This document shows positions 17,000 to 24,577 of a stretch of DNA of 64,000 nucleotides, in pieces. Position 1 is the stretch's first letter; the number at the start of each line of letters is the position of its first letter. The position numbers and the translations under genes were made by a program. Below the pieces are notes generated by a model. That model was not told the DNA's origin and did not search any database. It saw nothing but the letters and a program-made list of their open reading frames with translations. The DNA comes from CAVVFX01 sp963747535 (lineage in GTDB: Bacteria; Acidobacteriota; Terriglobia; Bryobacterales; Bryobacteraceae), in NCBI GenBank assembly GCA_963747535.1, contig CAVVFX010000007.1:1-64000 (forward strand), in the 5' to 3' direction.

Positions 17000-17578
17000 G
17001 TGACACTGCACAGACGCCGGCTTCCACACATTGACGCGACGGAGCAGCCCGTTTTCCTCACTTGGCGGCTTCACGGAAGTCTGCCCCAGCAAAGGCCGTT
17101 CCGCGGAGCCCTCCGGGCAAGCTTTTGCAGCCCTGGATCGTCTCCTGGATGAGGCTCGCACGGGTCCCTTCCACCTTCGCCAGCCAGCGGTTACCGATCA
17201 GGTCGTCGAGGCCTTACTATATAACGCGGGCGTCCTCAAGCACTATGAACTGCACGCATTTGCTGTGATGCCGAATCATGTCCATACGCTGGTGACCGCC
17301 TCTGTACCATTAGCCAAGCTGACCAAGTCGTTGAAAGGCATCACAGCCAAGAAGGCCAACGCGATTTTGGGCCTAACCGGCAGGCCGTTTTGGCAAGAGG
17401 AAAGCTACGATCGCGTGGTACGAGACGAAAAGAAAAAGAGTTCGAGAAGATATGGAACTATATTGAGCAGAACCCTGTAAGAGCAGGACTAGTTATCGAT
17501 GGTCGAGCGCCGGCTGGGCGACCTGGGGTCGCTTGCGGACCAGGGGTCCGCCCCACAAGGCAGAGATTCCCGCACTGA
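17000..17578 (+). pseudogene. REP-associated tyrosine transposase (RAYT, Y1_Tnp), frameshifted
   Basis: The family sequence is spread over three frames. The N-terminus starts at GTG 17000 with RRRLPHIDATEQPVFLTWRL and GSLPQQRPF. The frame then changes near 17110 to the middle part with AFAALDRLLDEARTGPFHL, the HUH motif in VMPNHVHTL (the two His bind metal), LKGITAKKAN and PFWQEESYDRVVRDE. Near 17430, at an A-rich run, it shifts back by one base to EFEKIWNYIEQNPVRAGL. Near 17490 a third frame holds YRWSSAGWATWG, the normal end of the family. Y1 transposases of this class mobilise REP palindromes with a single-strand mechanism. Three frame changes make an active product very unlikely. It stands alone between the efflux operon and the GH16-like gene. 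Confidence 0.8.
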
Positions 17579-17616
17579 AGCTCGCGAGCTGTTTTACGCA
17601 TCTAGTCTGGGATAAC

Positions 17617-18738
17617 ATGGGGAGCAGCCTCGAATTCGGCGCCGAGGGCATCTATTTGGCTCGTTCATGGCACAACAGAAGTGTCCCGGCGGCCTCAACC
17701 CGCCGAAACGCTGTGCTTGGCTTCGCAGGCCTCGCGCTCGCCGGTTGTGGTGCGCGGCGCGCGGGTCCCCGGGCTTCCATCGAATTCACCCGAGTTCCAC
17801 AAGCTGACGAGGGCGGACGCGCCAAGCACGACATCATTGAAGGCCGGGTGATCGACGCTCCCGGCCAGCACCAGATCGTTTTGTACGCGAGGAGCGGCGC
17901 CTGGTGGGTGCAGCCTCTGGTTAGCCGGCCCTTCACCAGGATCCAACCTAATTCGACATTCACTGCCGCGACGCACTTGGGCACCGAATACGCCGCGCTT
18001 CTCGTCGAGCCGGGGTTTCGTCCGGCGCCCACGATGCCGGTATTGCCTCCGGTTGGCGGTTCTGTCGTGGCCGTCGGAGTCGTGAAAGGCGCGAAGTCGC
18101 CGCCCTCGCCTTCACTGCAGTTCAGCGGGTACGAGTGGAGGCTTCGCGACGCACCCAGCAGCCGGGGCGGACGCAGTAACGTCTACGATCCCCGCAACAT
18201 CTGGATTGACGGCGACGGAGCGTTACACCTCCGTCTTGCGAAACTGCCGGCAGGTTGGTCGTGCGCGGAGATGAGCCTCACCAGTAGCCTGGGATATGGA
18301 ACGTATTCATTTACCGTGCGGGACGTTTCCAAGCTCGACCCTGCGGCCGTCTTCACCATGTTCACCTGGGATTACGCGAAGCCGGATCAGAACTACAGCG
18401 AGGCGGATATTGAGATCAGCCGCTGGGGAGACCCTAAAAACGAGAATGGGCAGTACGTGCTCCAGCCGTATTACGTCCCGGCCAATTCATCGCGCTTTTC
18501 CGTCCCGGCCGGCACCGTCAAGCACACCCTCCGCTGGGAGCCCGGCCGCATGTCCTTCGAAACCGCCAGCCGCGCGGGATCGGCGGAACATACTGGGGCC
18601 AGGCATTCCGTCACGTCCGAGGTTCCCGTACCAGCTATAGAATCCGTGCGCATGAATCTGTATGTGATTCCGCGGCCGATGGTTCCGCTGAAGAACGGCG
18701 CTGAAGTCGTGGTTGAAAGGTTCGAATACCTTCCGTGA
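17617..18738 (+). CDS. GH16-like secreted lipoprotein
   Basis: The 373-residue product has a lipoprotein signal (NAVLGFAGLALAGC, lipobox LAGC) after a short basic stretch, a family-unassigned N-terminal domain rich in beta strands (about 50-160), and a concanavalin-like lectin domain of GH16 type (about 180-373). The active-site signature is NYSEADIEISRWGD, which fits the ExDxxE-like catalytic strand of GH16 (nucleophile Glu, acid/base Glu). GH16 enzymes cut beta-1,3/1,4-glucans and galactans. ATG 17617 is used here; TTG at 17656 is preceded by GAGGG and is a good alternative that puts the lipobox closer to the start. Its stop overlaps the start of the sensor kinase by four bases (GTGA), so enzyme and sensor are co-translated. 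Confidence 0.7.
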   Translation: MGSSLEFGAEGIYLARSWHNRSVPAASTRRNAVLGFAGLALAGCGARRAGPRASIEFTRVPQADEGGRAKHDIIEGRVIDAPGQHQIVLYARSGAWWVQPLVSRPFTRIQPNSTFTAATHLGTEYAALLVEPGFRPAPTMPVLPPVGGSVVAVGVVKGAKSPPSPSLQFSGYEWRLRDAPSSRGGRSNVYDPRNIWIDGDGALHLRLAKLPAGWSCAEMSLTSSLGYGTYSFTVRDVSKLDPAAVFTMFTWDYAKPDQNYSEADIEISRWGDPKNENGQYVLQPYYVPANSSRFSVPAGTVKHTLRWEPGRMSFETASRAGSAEHTGARHSVTSEVPVPAIESVRMNLYVIPRPMVPLKNGAEVVVERFEYLP

Positions 18739-21700
18739 CACCCCATCCGAGCCGCGGGACCGCAAGCCTCTGGCTCCCCGCCTCCGTGGTGTGGCTGTGC
18801 TTCCTCAATCCCGCAAACGCCGCGAACGCCAACCGGTTTACGCCCCTCTACGCCCACGACCGCTGGGAAGCCGAGCAGGGTTTTCCCGGCGGAGCAGTGA
18901 ACGCTCTCACGCAGACCAGCGACGGTTACCTGTGGATTGGAGCGGACAATGGTCTGGTACGCTTCGACGGCCTGAACTTCCGGCTGTTCAATCACTCTAA
19001 CTCCCCTGAAATGCCCCCTGGTCCCGTTCTGGGTCTTGCGGCCGGCGCGGACGGAGATCTGTGGATCAGAATGCAGAACCCCAGTCTGCTTCACTACCAG
19101 AACGGTGAGTTTCACGATGTGCTGCCCGCGGACCTGAAAGATCATCATCCCATTACCGCTCTCACCCGGGGCGGGAACGGAGAAATCCTGGCTACCGTCG
19201 TCGTTAACCATTTGTTGAAGTTCAAGGATCAAAAACTCGTCAGACGGGAATTCCAGGCGGACGTGCCTGGCTTCCTGGTTATTTCAATCGCCGAAACACC
19301 CGATGGGACTGTCTGGATGGGGATGCGGGAGAAGGGCTTGTTCTCGCTTTCAAAGAATGATAACGCGGTAGTTCCTCGTGGCCTGGGTAACGCCAGCATC
19401 ACCCACCTGTTGCCGGCCGGCGATCGGGAGTTGTGGATCGGTACAGATACCGGCGTCGTGCGCTGGGACGGGTCCGAACTCACGCGGTCGGGCGTCGACG
19501 CACAGCTCAGTCACAGCCCGGTTCTGGCAATGACCAGGGACCGCAAATCAAACCTCTGGGTAGCCAACTCCGAAGGACTCTGGCGCAGCGGCGGCCAAGG
19601 CGATGTCACTTGCGAAGAACCCGCCGAAGCTGACAGCGCGCCTATCACATCGTTGTTTGAGGATCGTGAAGGAAACATCTGGACGGGAGACGCGGCAGGC
19701 ATCGCGCGATTGCGCCCCACCGCCTTCGTCACCTATGCCACATCAGGAACTCCGCGGCCCGCAAATGACGGAGCCCTTTACTCCGGCGCGGGTGACCGTC
19801 TCTGGTTTGGGCCCTCGAACGGCGGACTGTTCTATTTGCAGCAAGGCAGGATCGAGCGGGTCTCCATGGCCGGACTCGATCAGGATGTAGTCTATTCGAT
19901 CTCCGGCGGCGGTGATGAAGTGTGGCTCGGCCGGCAACACGGCGGATTAACCCGCCTGCGCACCGTCGATCGCTCCTTCACTGCGGATACCTACGCCCGG
20001 GCGCAGGGTTTGCCGCAAGACAGCGTTTACACCGTTTATCGCAGTCGGGACGGCGCCGTTTGGGCCGGCACGCTGAGCGGCGGCGCCGCCAGATTTCAGA
20101 ACGGACATTTCACCACCTATACCGCCTCGAATGGGCTCGCCTCGGACCACATCAGCGCGATTCTGGAAACCTCTGACGGGACCACCTGGTTCGCAACCCC
20201 CAACGGCCTGAGTGCCTTTTCAAACGGCCAATGGCGTAATTATGCGGGACGCGAGGGCTTGCCTCCCGGAGCGGTGAATTGCCTCCTTGAAGACTCCGCC
20301 GGTGTGCTGTGGCTGGGCACGTCCGAGGGCCCCGCGTTTCTCCAGTCCGGGCGCATCCGGATTCCCCCCCAACTCTCCGATGCCTTGCGCGAGGAAGTCT
20401 TGGGAATGGCAGAGGACGCGGATGGCTGGCTTTGGATTGCTACCTCTGCGCACGTGCTGCAGGTGAAGCGCGACAAATTGCGCGAGGGTTCGCTCAACGG
20501 CGATATTCGCGAATACGGAATTCCGGACGGATTGTTGGGTACGGCGGGAGTCAGGCGGGACCGGTCCGTAGTAGCCGATGGCGGGGGGCGCATCTGGTTT
20601 TCCCTGAATCGCGGCATTTCGGTGGTGGATCCCGCCCGGGTTTCCAGACAATCTGTTCCGGCGATCGTCACTATACAAGCGATATCCGGGGATGGCAGCC
20701 CGCTCGGCCTGCGTGGAGATCTCCATATTCCCGCGGACACGCGCAGGATCGTCTTCTCTTACGCGGGTTTGAGTCTTTCGACGCCGGAGCGCGTCAAATA
20801 CCGGTACATGCTCGATGGTTTCGATCACGGTTGGAGTGAGCCTTCCGGCACACGCGAGGCGTTTTACACCAACCTGGGTCCCGGCTCTTATCGCTTCCAT
20901 GTCATGGCCAGTAACGGCGCCGGCCTTTGGAACGGAGCCGAGGCCACGGCGGCTCTCGAGGTTGATCCCCTGTTCTGGCAGACATGGTGGTTTTACGCTT
21001 GCGCAGCCTTGGCTTGCTGGCTCGCTGTTTTCTCCGCTTTTCGTTCGCGTATGAGCCGGTTGACCAGGCAGCTCAACATGCGTTTCGAAGAGCGTCTCGC
21101 CGAGCGGACACGAATCGCCCAGGAACTGCACGACACGCTGCTGCAAGGCGTCCTCAGCGTTTCCATGCGTCTGCATATCGTGGTAGACGGACTGCCCGAG
21201 GGTTCGCCGGCGAAGCCGCTGCTTGACAGCATTCTCGACCTGATGAAGCGGGTCATCGATGAGGGGCGCAACACTTTACAAGGTCTTCGCTCATCGTATG
21301 GCCGCGGGACGGATCTCGAACAATCGTTCTCTTCGATTCGCGGCGAGCTGTTTGGCGGAGGGGAAATGGATTTCCGCATCATCGTCGAGGGGCAGCCGAG
21401 AACATTGCATCCCGTCCTGCGAGATGAAGTCTATCGCATCGGCCGGGAAGCCCTGGTCAACGCCTTTCGCCACTCGCGCGCCACGAAAATTGAAATCGAA
21501 TTGGAATATGCCCCTCGCGAACTGCGTGTGCTCGTTCGCGACAACGGCTGCGGGATCGACCCCCAGACATTACGTTCCGGAACCTTTGGCCATTGGGGCC
21601 TCAGCGGCATGCGCGAACGGGCGGAGAGTATAGGCGCCCGCTTCCACGTGTGGAGCAGCGCGGTCGTCGGGACCGAGGTTCAGTTGTCGGTGCCGGGTCA

Positions 21701-21791
21701 TATTGCTTTCCAATCGCAGCCCTCAAACCGGCGGTCGAGATGGTTCGCCCGCAAGCGTGGGGAGCGCACCGAAACCACTCATGAGCGATGA
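18735..21791 (+). CDS. two-component sensor with Reg_prop propellers, Y_Y_Y and HisKA_3
   Basis: The 1018-residue kinase starts at a GTG overlapping the previous stop. A signal peptide (VWLCFLNPANAANA) leads to about thirteen propeller repeats with the pattern GxLWIGTxxGLxRF, for example GYLWIGADNGLVRFDG, RELWIGTDTGVVRWDG and GVLWLGTSEGPAFL. These would make two seven-bladed beta-propellers (about 40-660). A Y_Y_Y domain follows (YRYMLDGFDHGWSEPSGTRE), then one membrane helix (WWFYACAALACWLAVFSAF), the HisKA_3 helix with the phosphorylated His in RIAQELHDTLLQGVLSVSM, and HATPase_c with VRDNGCGIDPQ and GLSGMRERAESIGA. This layout senses periplasmic oligosaccharides in Bacteroidetes hybrid systems, but here the regulator is a separate protein, encoded next and overlapping by 11 bases. 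Confidence 0.92.
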   Translation: MTPHPSRGTASLWLPASVVWLCFLNPANAANANRFTPLYAHDRWEAEQGFPGGAVNALTQTSDGYLWIGADNGLVRFDGLNFRLFNHSNSPEMPPGPVLGLAAGADGDLWIRMQNPSLLHYQNGEFHDVLPADLKDHHPITALTRGGNGEILATVVVNHLLKFKDQKLVRREFQADVPGFLVISIAETPDGTVWMGMREKGLFSLSKNDNAVVPRGLGNASITHLLPAGDRELWIGTDTGVVRWDGSELTRSGVDAQLSHSPVLAMTRDRKSNLWVANSEGLWRSGGQGDVTCEEPAEADSAPITSLFEDREGNIWTGDAAGIARLRPTAFVTYATSGTPRPANDGALYSGAGDRLWFGPSNGGLFYLQQGRIERVSMAGLDQDVVYSISGGGDEVWLGRQHGGLTRLRTVDRSFTADTYARAQGLPQDSVYTVYRSRDGAVWAGTLSGGAARFQNGHFTTYTASNGLASDHISAILETSDGTTWFATPNGLSAFSNGQWRNYAGREGLPPGAVNCLLEDSAGVLWLGTSEGPAFLQSGRIRIPPQLSDALREEVLGMAEDADGWLWIATSAHVLQVKRDKLREGSLNGDIREYGIPDGLLGTAGVRRDRSVVADGGGRIWFSLNRGISVVDPARVSRQSVPAIVTIQAISGDGSPLGLRGDLHIPADTRRIVFSYAGLSLSTPERVKYRYMLDGFDHGWSEPSGTREAFYTNLGPGSYRFHVMASNGAGLWNGAEATAALEVDPLFWQTWWFYACAALACWLAVFSAFRSRMSRLTRQLNMRFEERLAERTRIAQELHDTLLQGVLSVSMRLHIVVDGLPEGSPAKPLLDSILDLMKRVIDEGRNTLQGLRSSYGRGTDLEQSFSSIRGELFGGGEMDFRIIVEGQPRTLHPVLRDEVYRIGREALVNAFRHSRATKIEIELEYAPRELRVLVRDNGCGIDPQTLRSGTFGHWGLSGMRERAESIGARFHVWSSAVVGTEVQLSVPGHIAFQSQPSNRRSRWFARKRGERTETTHER

Positions 21792-22410
21792 ATCCCGTAT
21801 TCGCATTCTCACCGTTGATGACCATCCGCTTTTGCGGCAAGGCATTGCGGCCGTCATCCATAGCCAGCCGGATATGATCGTTGCGGCGGAAGCGTCCAGT
21901 GGCAGCGAGGGAATCCGGAAGTTTCGCGAGCTGCGGCCGGATGTAACGCTGATGGACCTCAGGCTTCCCGACATGAACGGAGTGGACGCGCTGGTCGCGA
22001 TCCGCGCGGAGTTCGCCGACGCGCGCATCCTGGTCCTGACAACCTTCGACGGCGACTTCGAAATTCAGCGGGCGTTTGCCGCCGGAGCCCGCGCATACGT
22101 CCTGAAGAGCACGCCTCCGCCGGAGTTGGTCAGCGTCATCCGTCAGGTCCATGCCGGCAGGAAACGCGTGCCGCCGGAGGTCGCTGCACAGATCGCCGAA
22201 CATCTGGGAGACGAAATTCTAACCCCTCGCGAGATTGACGTCCTGAAGCACGTCGCCGGCGGAAACCGGAATCGGGACATTGCCCGGCAACTCTTCATCT
22301 CGGAGGAAACCGTCAAAGTTCACATCAAACACATCATGGAAAAACTGGGCGCGAGCGACCGCACGCAGGCCATCGCGATCGCCGTCCGCCGCGGAATCAT
22401 CCAGCTCTGA
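21781..22410 (+). CDS. NarL/FixJ-type response regulator, partner of the propeller kinase
   Basis: The 209-residue regulator has a receiver domain (about 7-120) with Asp13-Asp14, the phosphoacceptor Asp59 in VTLMDLRLP, Thr87 and Lys109 in AYVLKSTPPP. A LuxR-type HTH follows (about 146-205: LTPREIDVLKHVAGGNRNRD, then ISEETVKVHIKHIMEKLG). ATG at 21781 lies inside the end of the kinase gene with an 11-base overlap, so the two are made together. By position it would be phosphorylated by the propeller kinase and may control the GH16-like/kinase unit or other carbohydrate genes. Confidence 0.93.
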   Translation: MSDESRIRILTVDDHPLLRQGIAAVIHSQPDMIVAAEASSGSEGIRKFRELRPDVTLMDLRLPDMNGVDALVAIRAEFADARILVLTTFDGDFEIQRAFAAGARAYVLKSTPPPELVSVIRQVHAGRKRVPPEVAAQIAEHLGDEILTPREIDVLKHVAGGNRNRDIARQLFISEETVKVHIKHIMEKLGASDRTQAIAIAVRRGIIQL

Positions 22411-22492
22411 CCCGAGGCTGACGTAACCAGAAAGTGTTACAAAGTCGATACACCTCTCAGGGATTCCCGTTTGATTATCAACTGATACCCTT

Positions 22493-22909
22493 GTGCTGGG
22501 AGGCTGTCTGCACCGATTCTTTTCCACCTTTCCGGGCGGCAGACCGGGTTTCGGCTTGTTGCTCCTACGCGGTGCCGTGGGGATGACGGCGATCCTTCAC
22601 GGCATGGCCTTCCTCCCGGCCAGCTTGCACCAATCCCTCGGCGTGTGGTTGATGGCCGTAGTTGCGGTTGCCAGCGGAGCCTCCCTGCTGGCCGGCCTGC
22701 TCACGCCGGTTGCGGGTACCGTGATCCTGCTGGGAGCTTTGGGCGCCGTCTTCGCGAGTCACTTCGAGGACCGGTCCATTCCAGCACTGATTGCGGTACT
22801 CGCGGCCGCGCTGATCCTTCTCGGCCCGGGTGCGTTTTCATTTGATGCACGGCTGTTCGGCCGCCGTGAGATCATCATCCCCCGTGCTCCCTATCTGCCG
22901 AAATCCTGA
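22493..22909 (+). CDS. DoxX-like small membrane protein
   Basis: The 138-residue protein has four hydrophobic segments at about 22-44, 50-72, 75-93 and 97-115: RGAVGMTAILHGMAFL, LMAVVAVASGASLLAGLLTP, GTVILLGALGAVFASHF and IPALIAVLAAALILLGPGAF. The GLLTPVAGTVILLGAL and ALILLGPGAFSFDARLFGRR parts match DoxX/DoxD-like membrane proteins, which have been linked to quinone or thiol redox reactions in the membrane. The start is GTG at 22493, without an obvious ribosome-binding site, 82 bases after the response regulator. It may be co-transcribed with the two-component genes. Function is not inferred beyond family resemblance. Confidence 0.6.
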   Translation: MLGGCLHRFFSTFPGGRPGFGLLLLRGAVGMTAILHGMAFLPASLHQSLGVWLMAVVAVASGASLLAGLLTPVAGTVILLGALGAVFASHFEDRSIPALIAVLAAALILLGPGAFSFDARLFGRREIIIPRAPYLPKS

Positions 22910-22936
22910 CATACGTCCCAACAGGTGATCTTCATA

Positions 22937-22976
22937 TACCACTGGCGTGGTAGCCGGGTGCCCGCCACCAGTGGTA
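22937..22976. promoter_or_regulatory. inverted repeat upstream of the sigma-54 activator
   Basis: TACCACTGG (22937-22945) and CCAGTGGTA (22968-22976) are perfect inverted repeats. The left arm also forms its own six-base hairpin, TACCAC-TGGC-GTGGTA. They lie 77-116 bases before the ATG of the sigma-54 activator, a position fitting an autoregulatory operator or an enhancer-like site. No -24/-12 promoter was recognised nearby. Confidence 0.4.
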
Positions 22977-23052
22977 GTGAAAAAGCATTCGATCAAGGGA
23001 TGCCTTAATTCTCGGCTCCGCGTAGAGTGAAGCAATAAGGAGTATCAAGGAT

Positions 23053-24075
23053 ATGGCACCCGTGACTGAGATGATACGTAGACCCTTGCCGGGCTTCAGG
23101 CCGTCGGAAGGCGAACTGATCGGTTCTAATGCAGGACTGAGAAACGTTTACAATTCGGTGCGATTGGTCGCACGAACCGGGTCCACCGTCCTGATTCAGG
23201 GGGAATCCGGAACCGGGAAGGAGTTGATCGCCAAGGCCATCCACGAGGGGAGTCCGCGCAACCGCGGCCCGTTCGTCAAACTGAATTGCGCCGCCATGCC
23301 CGCCGGCTTGCTGGAGAGTGAGTTGTTCGGCCATGAACGCGGTGCTTATACTGGTGCGATCGCCCAGACTATCGGGCGTTTTCAACTCGCCAATCAAGGC
23401 ACACTGTTCCTGGATGAAGTCGGTGACCTGCCCCTCGAATTGCAGCCCAAGCTTTTACGGGTCTTGCAGGAGCAGGAATTTGAGAGACTGGGAAGCGCCC
23501 AGACCATTCGGGTCGATGTCCGCGTCATCGCCGCGACCAATCAGAACCTGGCGCGGATGGTGGACGAAAGGCTCTTCCGGGCCGATTTGTTCTACCGGCT
23601 CAACGTTTTCCCCATCATGCTTCCTCCGCTACGCGAACGGACGGGCGATATTCCCCTGCTTGTCCAGCATTTTGTCGCGGGTCTGGCCCGGCGGATGAAT
23701 AAAGAGATCAGCCATGTTCCGAGCGAGGTAATGGATGTTCTGAAGCTTCACGATTGGCCGGGAAACGTCCGCGAGCTGCAGAACTTTCTGGAGCGCGCTG
23801 TGATTCTGTGCGATGGCCCGGAGCTGCGCCTGCCGCCTGGGGAACTGAAACAACTGGTGAAACGAGATACTCCGGCAGCAGTCCAAACCCTCGCCGACGC
23901 CGAACGGGATCACATCCTGCACGTCCTCCGGCAGGTCAGTTGGGTGGTGGGAGGACGCGAGGGCGCAGCGGCGCGCCTCGGCCTCCCGCGGACGACTCTG
24001 CTCTATCGGATGCGTAAGCTCGGCATCGAGCACGCTAACCCTGCCATCGTACATGCCGCCGCTAGCCCGGCGTGA
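23053..24075 (+). CDS. sigma-54-dependent transcriptional activator (AAA+ and Fis HTH only)
   Basis: The 340-residue protein consists of an AAA+ sigma-54 interaction domain (about 20-255) and a Fis-type HTH (about 290-325). Walker A is GESGTGKE (50-57). The sigma-54 contact loop is GAYTGA (97-102), a known variant of GAFTGA. Walker B is TLFLDEVGD (117-125). ATNQNLARMVDERLFRADLF contains sensor I and the arginine-finger region, and DWPGNVRELQNF is the sensor II block. The HTH reads GGREGAAARLGLPRTTLLYR. There is no receiver, GAF or PAS domain, so control must come from another protein or from DNA binding, as in PspF-like activators. The start is supported by CAAGGA before the ATG. A broken second Fis domain lies 230 bases downstream. 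Confidence 0.92.
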   Translation: MAPVTEMIRRPLPGFRPSEGELIGSNAGLRNVYNSVRLVARTGSTVLIQGESGTGKELIAKAIHEGSPRNRGPFVKLNCAAMPAGLLESELFGHERGAYTGAIAQTIGRFQLANQGTLFLDEVGDLPLELQPKLLRVLQEQEFERLGSAQTIRVDVRVIAATNQNLARMVDERLFRADLFYRLNVFPIMLPPLRERTGDIPLLVQHFVAGLARRMNKEISHVPSEVMDVLKLHDWPGNVRELQNFLERAVILCDGPELRLPPGELKQLVKRDTPAAVQTLADAERDHILHVLRQVSWVVGGREGAAARLGLPRTTLLYRMRKLGIEHANPAIVHAAASPA

Positions 24076-24305
24076 TCATGGCATTGGGGCGTTTGCCAGT
24101 GACCTGAGCGCGGCGGGCACGGCGGTCGTAAGTGAATCCCCGGTCTCTTCGAGCGCATCCGAACTTGTGGCAGTGGGCGCATGGCGCGTAACCGGAGTTG
24201 CACGGCATGTCGACATCACCGATGGCGTCGGTATCGCCATGAATCGCTAGTTCGCATCGCAGCCCAAGGTGATCCAACTGTCCCCAAGCATCCCCCAAGC
24301 GCAAC

Positions 24306-24443
24306 ATGTGCGCCTTGCTCGAGGCGCTCGAGAAGACGAGCTGGATCGTGGCCGGGCAGACTGGCGCCGCGGCTCTGGCAGGCATGACACTGCAGTCCAG
24401 GATGCAGAAGGTGGGCATCCGCATCTCCCGTAGCGGCGCCTGA
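24306..24443 (+). pseudogene. C-terminal Fis-HTH remnant of a second sigma-54 activator
   Basis: The 45-codon frame reads ALLEALEKTSWIVAGQTGAA, then ALAGMTLQSRMQKVGIRISR, and ends at TGA 24441-24443. This is the typical end of NtrC/FhlA-type activators (LxxLExTxWVVxGxxGAAxxLGMKRTTLQSRMQKLGI), but about five residues of the HTH turn are missing and nothing of the AAA+ domain remains. It follows the intact sigma-54 activator and so looks like the remains of a paralogue. The bases between 24076 and 24305 show no recognisable gene. A hairpin, GCCCGGCA (24465-24472) with TGCCGGGC (24481-24488), follows. Confidence 0.65.
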
Positions 24444-24577
24444 TGTGCCGAGGCTTCGGCAAATGCCCGGCAGTGCCGCGTGCCGGGCACCCGCTTATCA
24501 TTACAAGTCCAGTTTTTAAGAGCTCTTTTCGAGCCCGCCATTGGCTGTTCACGTGCGTTTCATGTATCGGGACCCAT

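Noticed and set aside
17424..17440. Programmed -1 frameshifting in the REP-associated transposase
   Set aside because: Two other frame changes without slip sites exist in the same gene, so simple decay is more likely.
20220..21176. 318-codon minus-strand open frame
   Set aside because: It is antisense to the propeller kinase, whose repeats and kinase motifs are unambiguous.
24062..24541. 159-codon minus-strand open frame with CxHCH
   Set aside because: APCAHCHKF resembles a haem site, but no signal peptide or other cytochrome features are present, and the opposite strand holds the Fis-domain relic.
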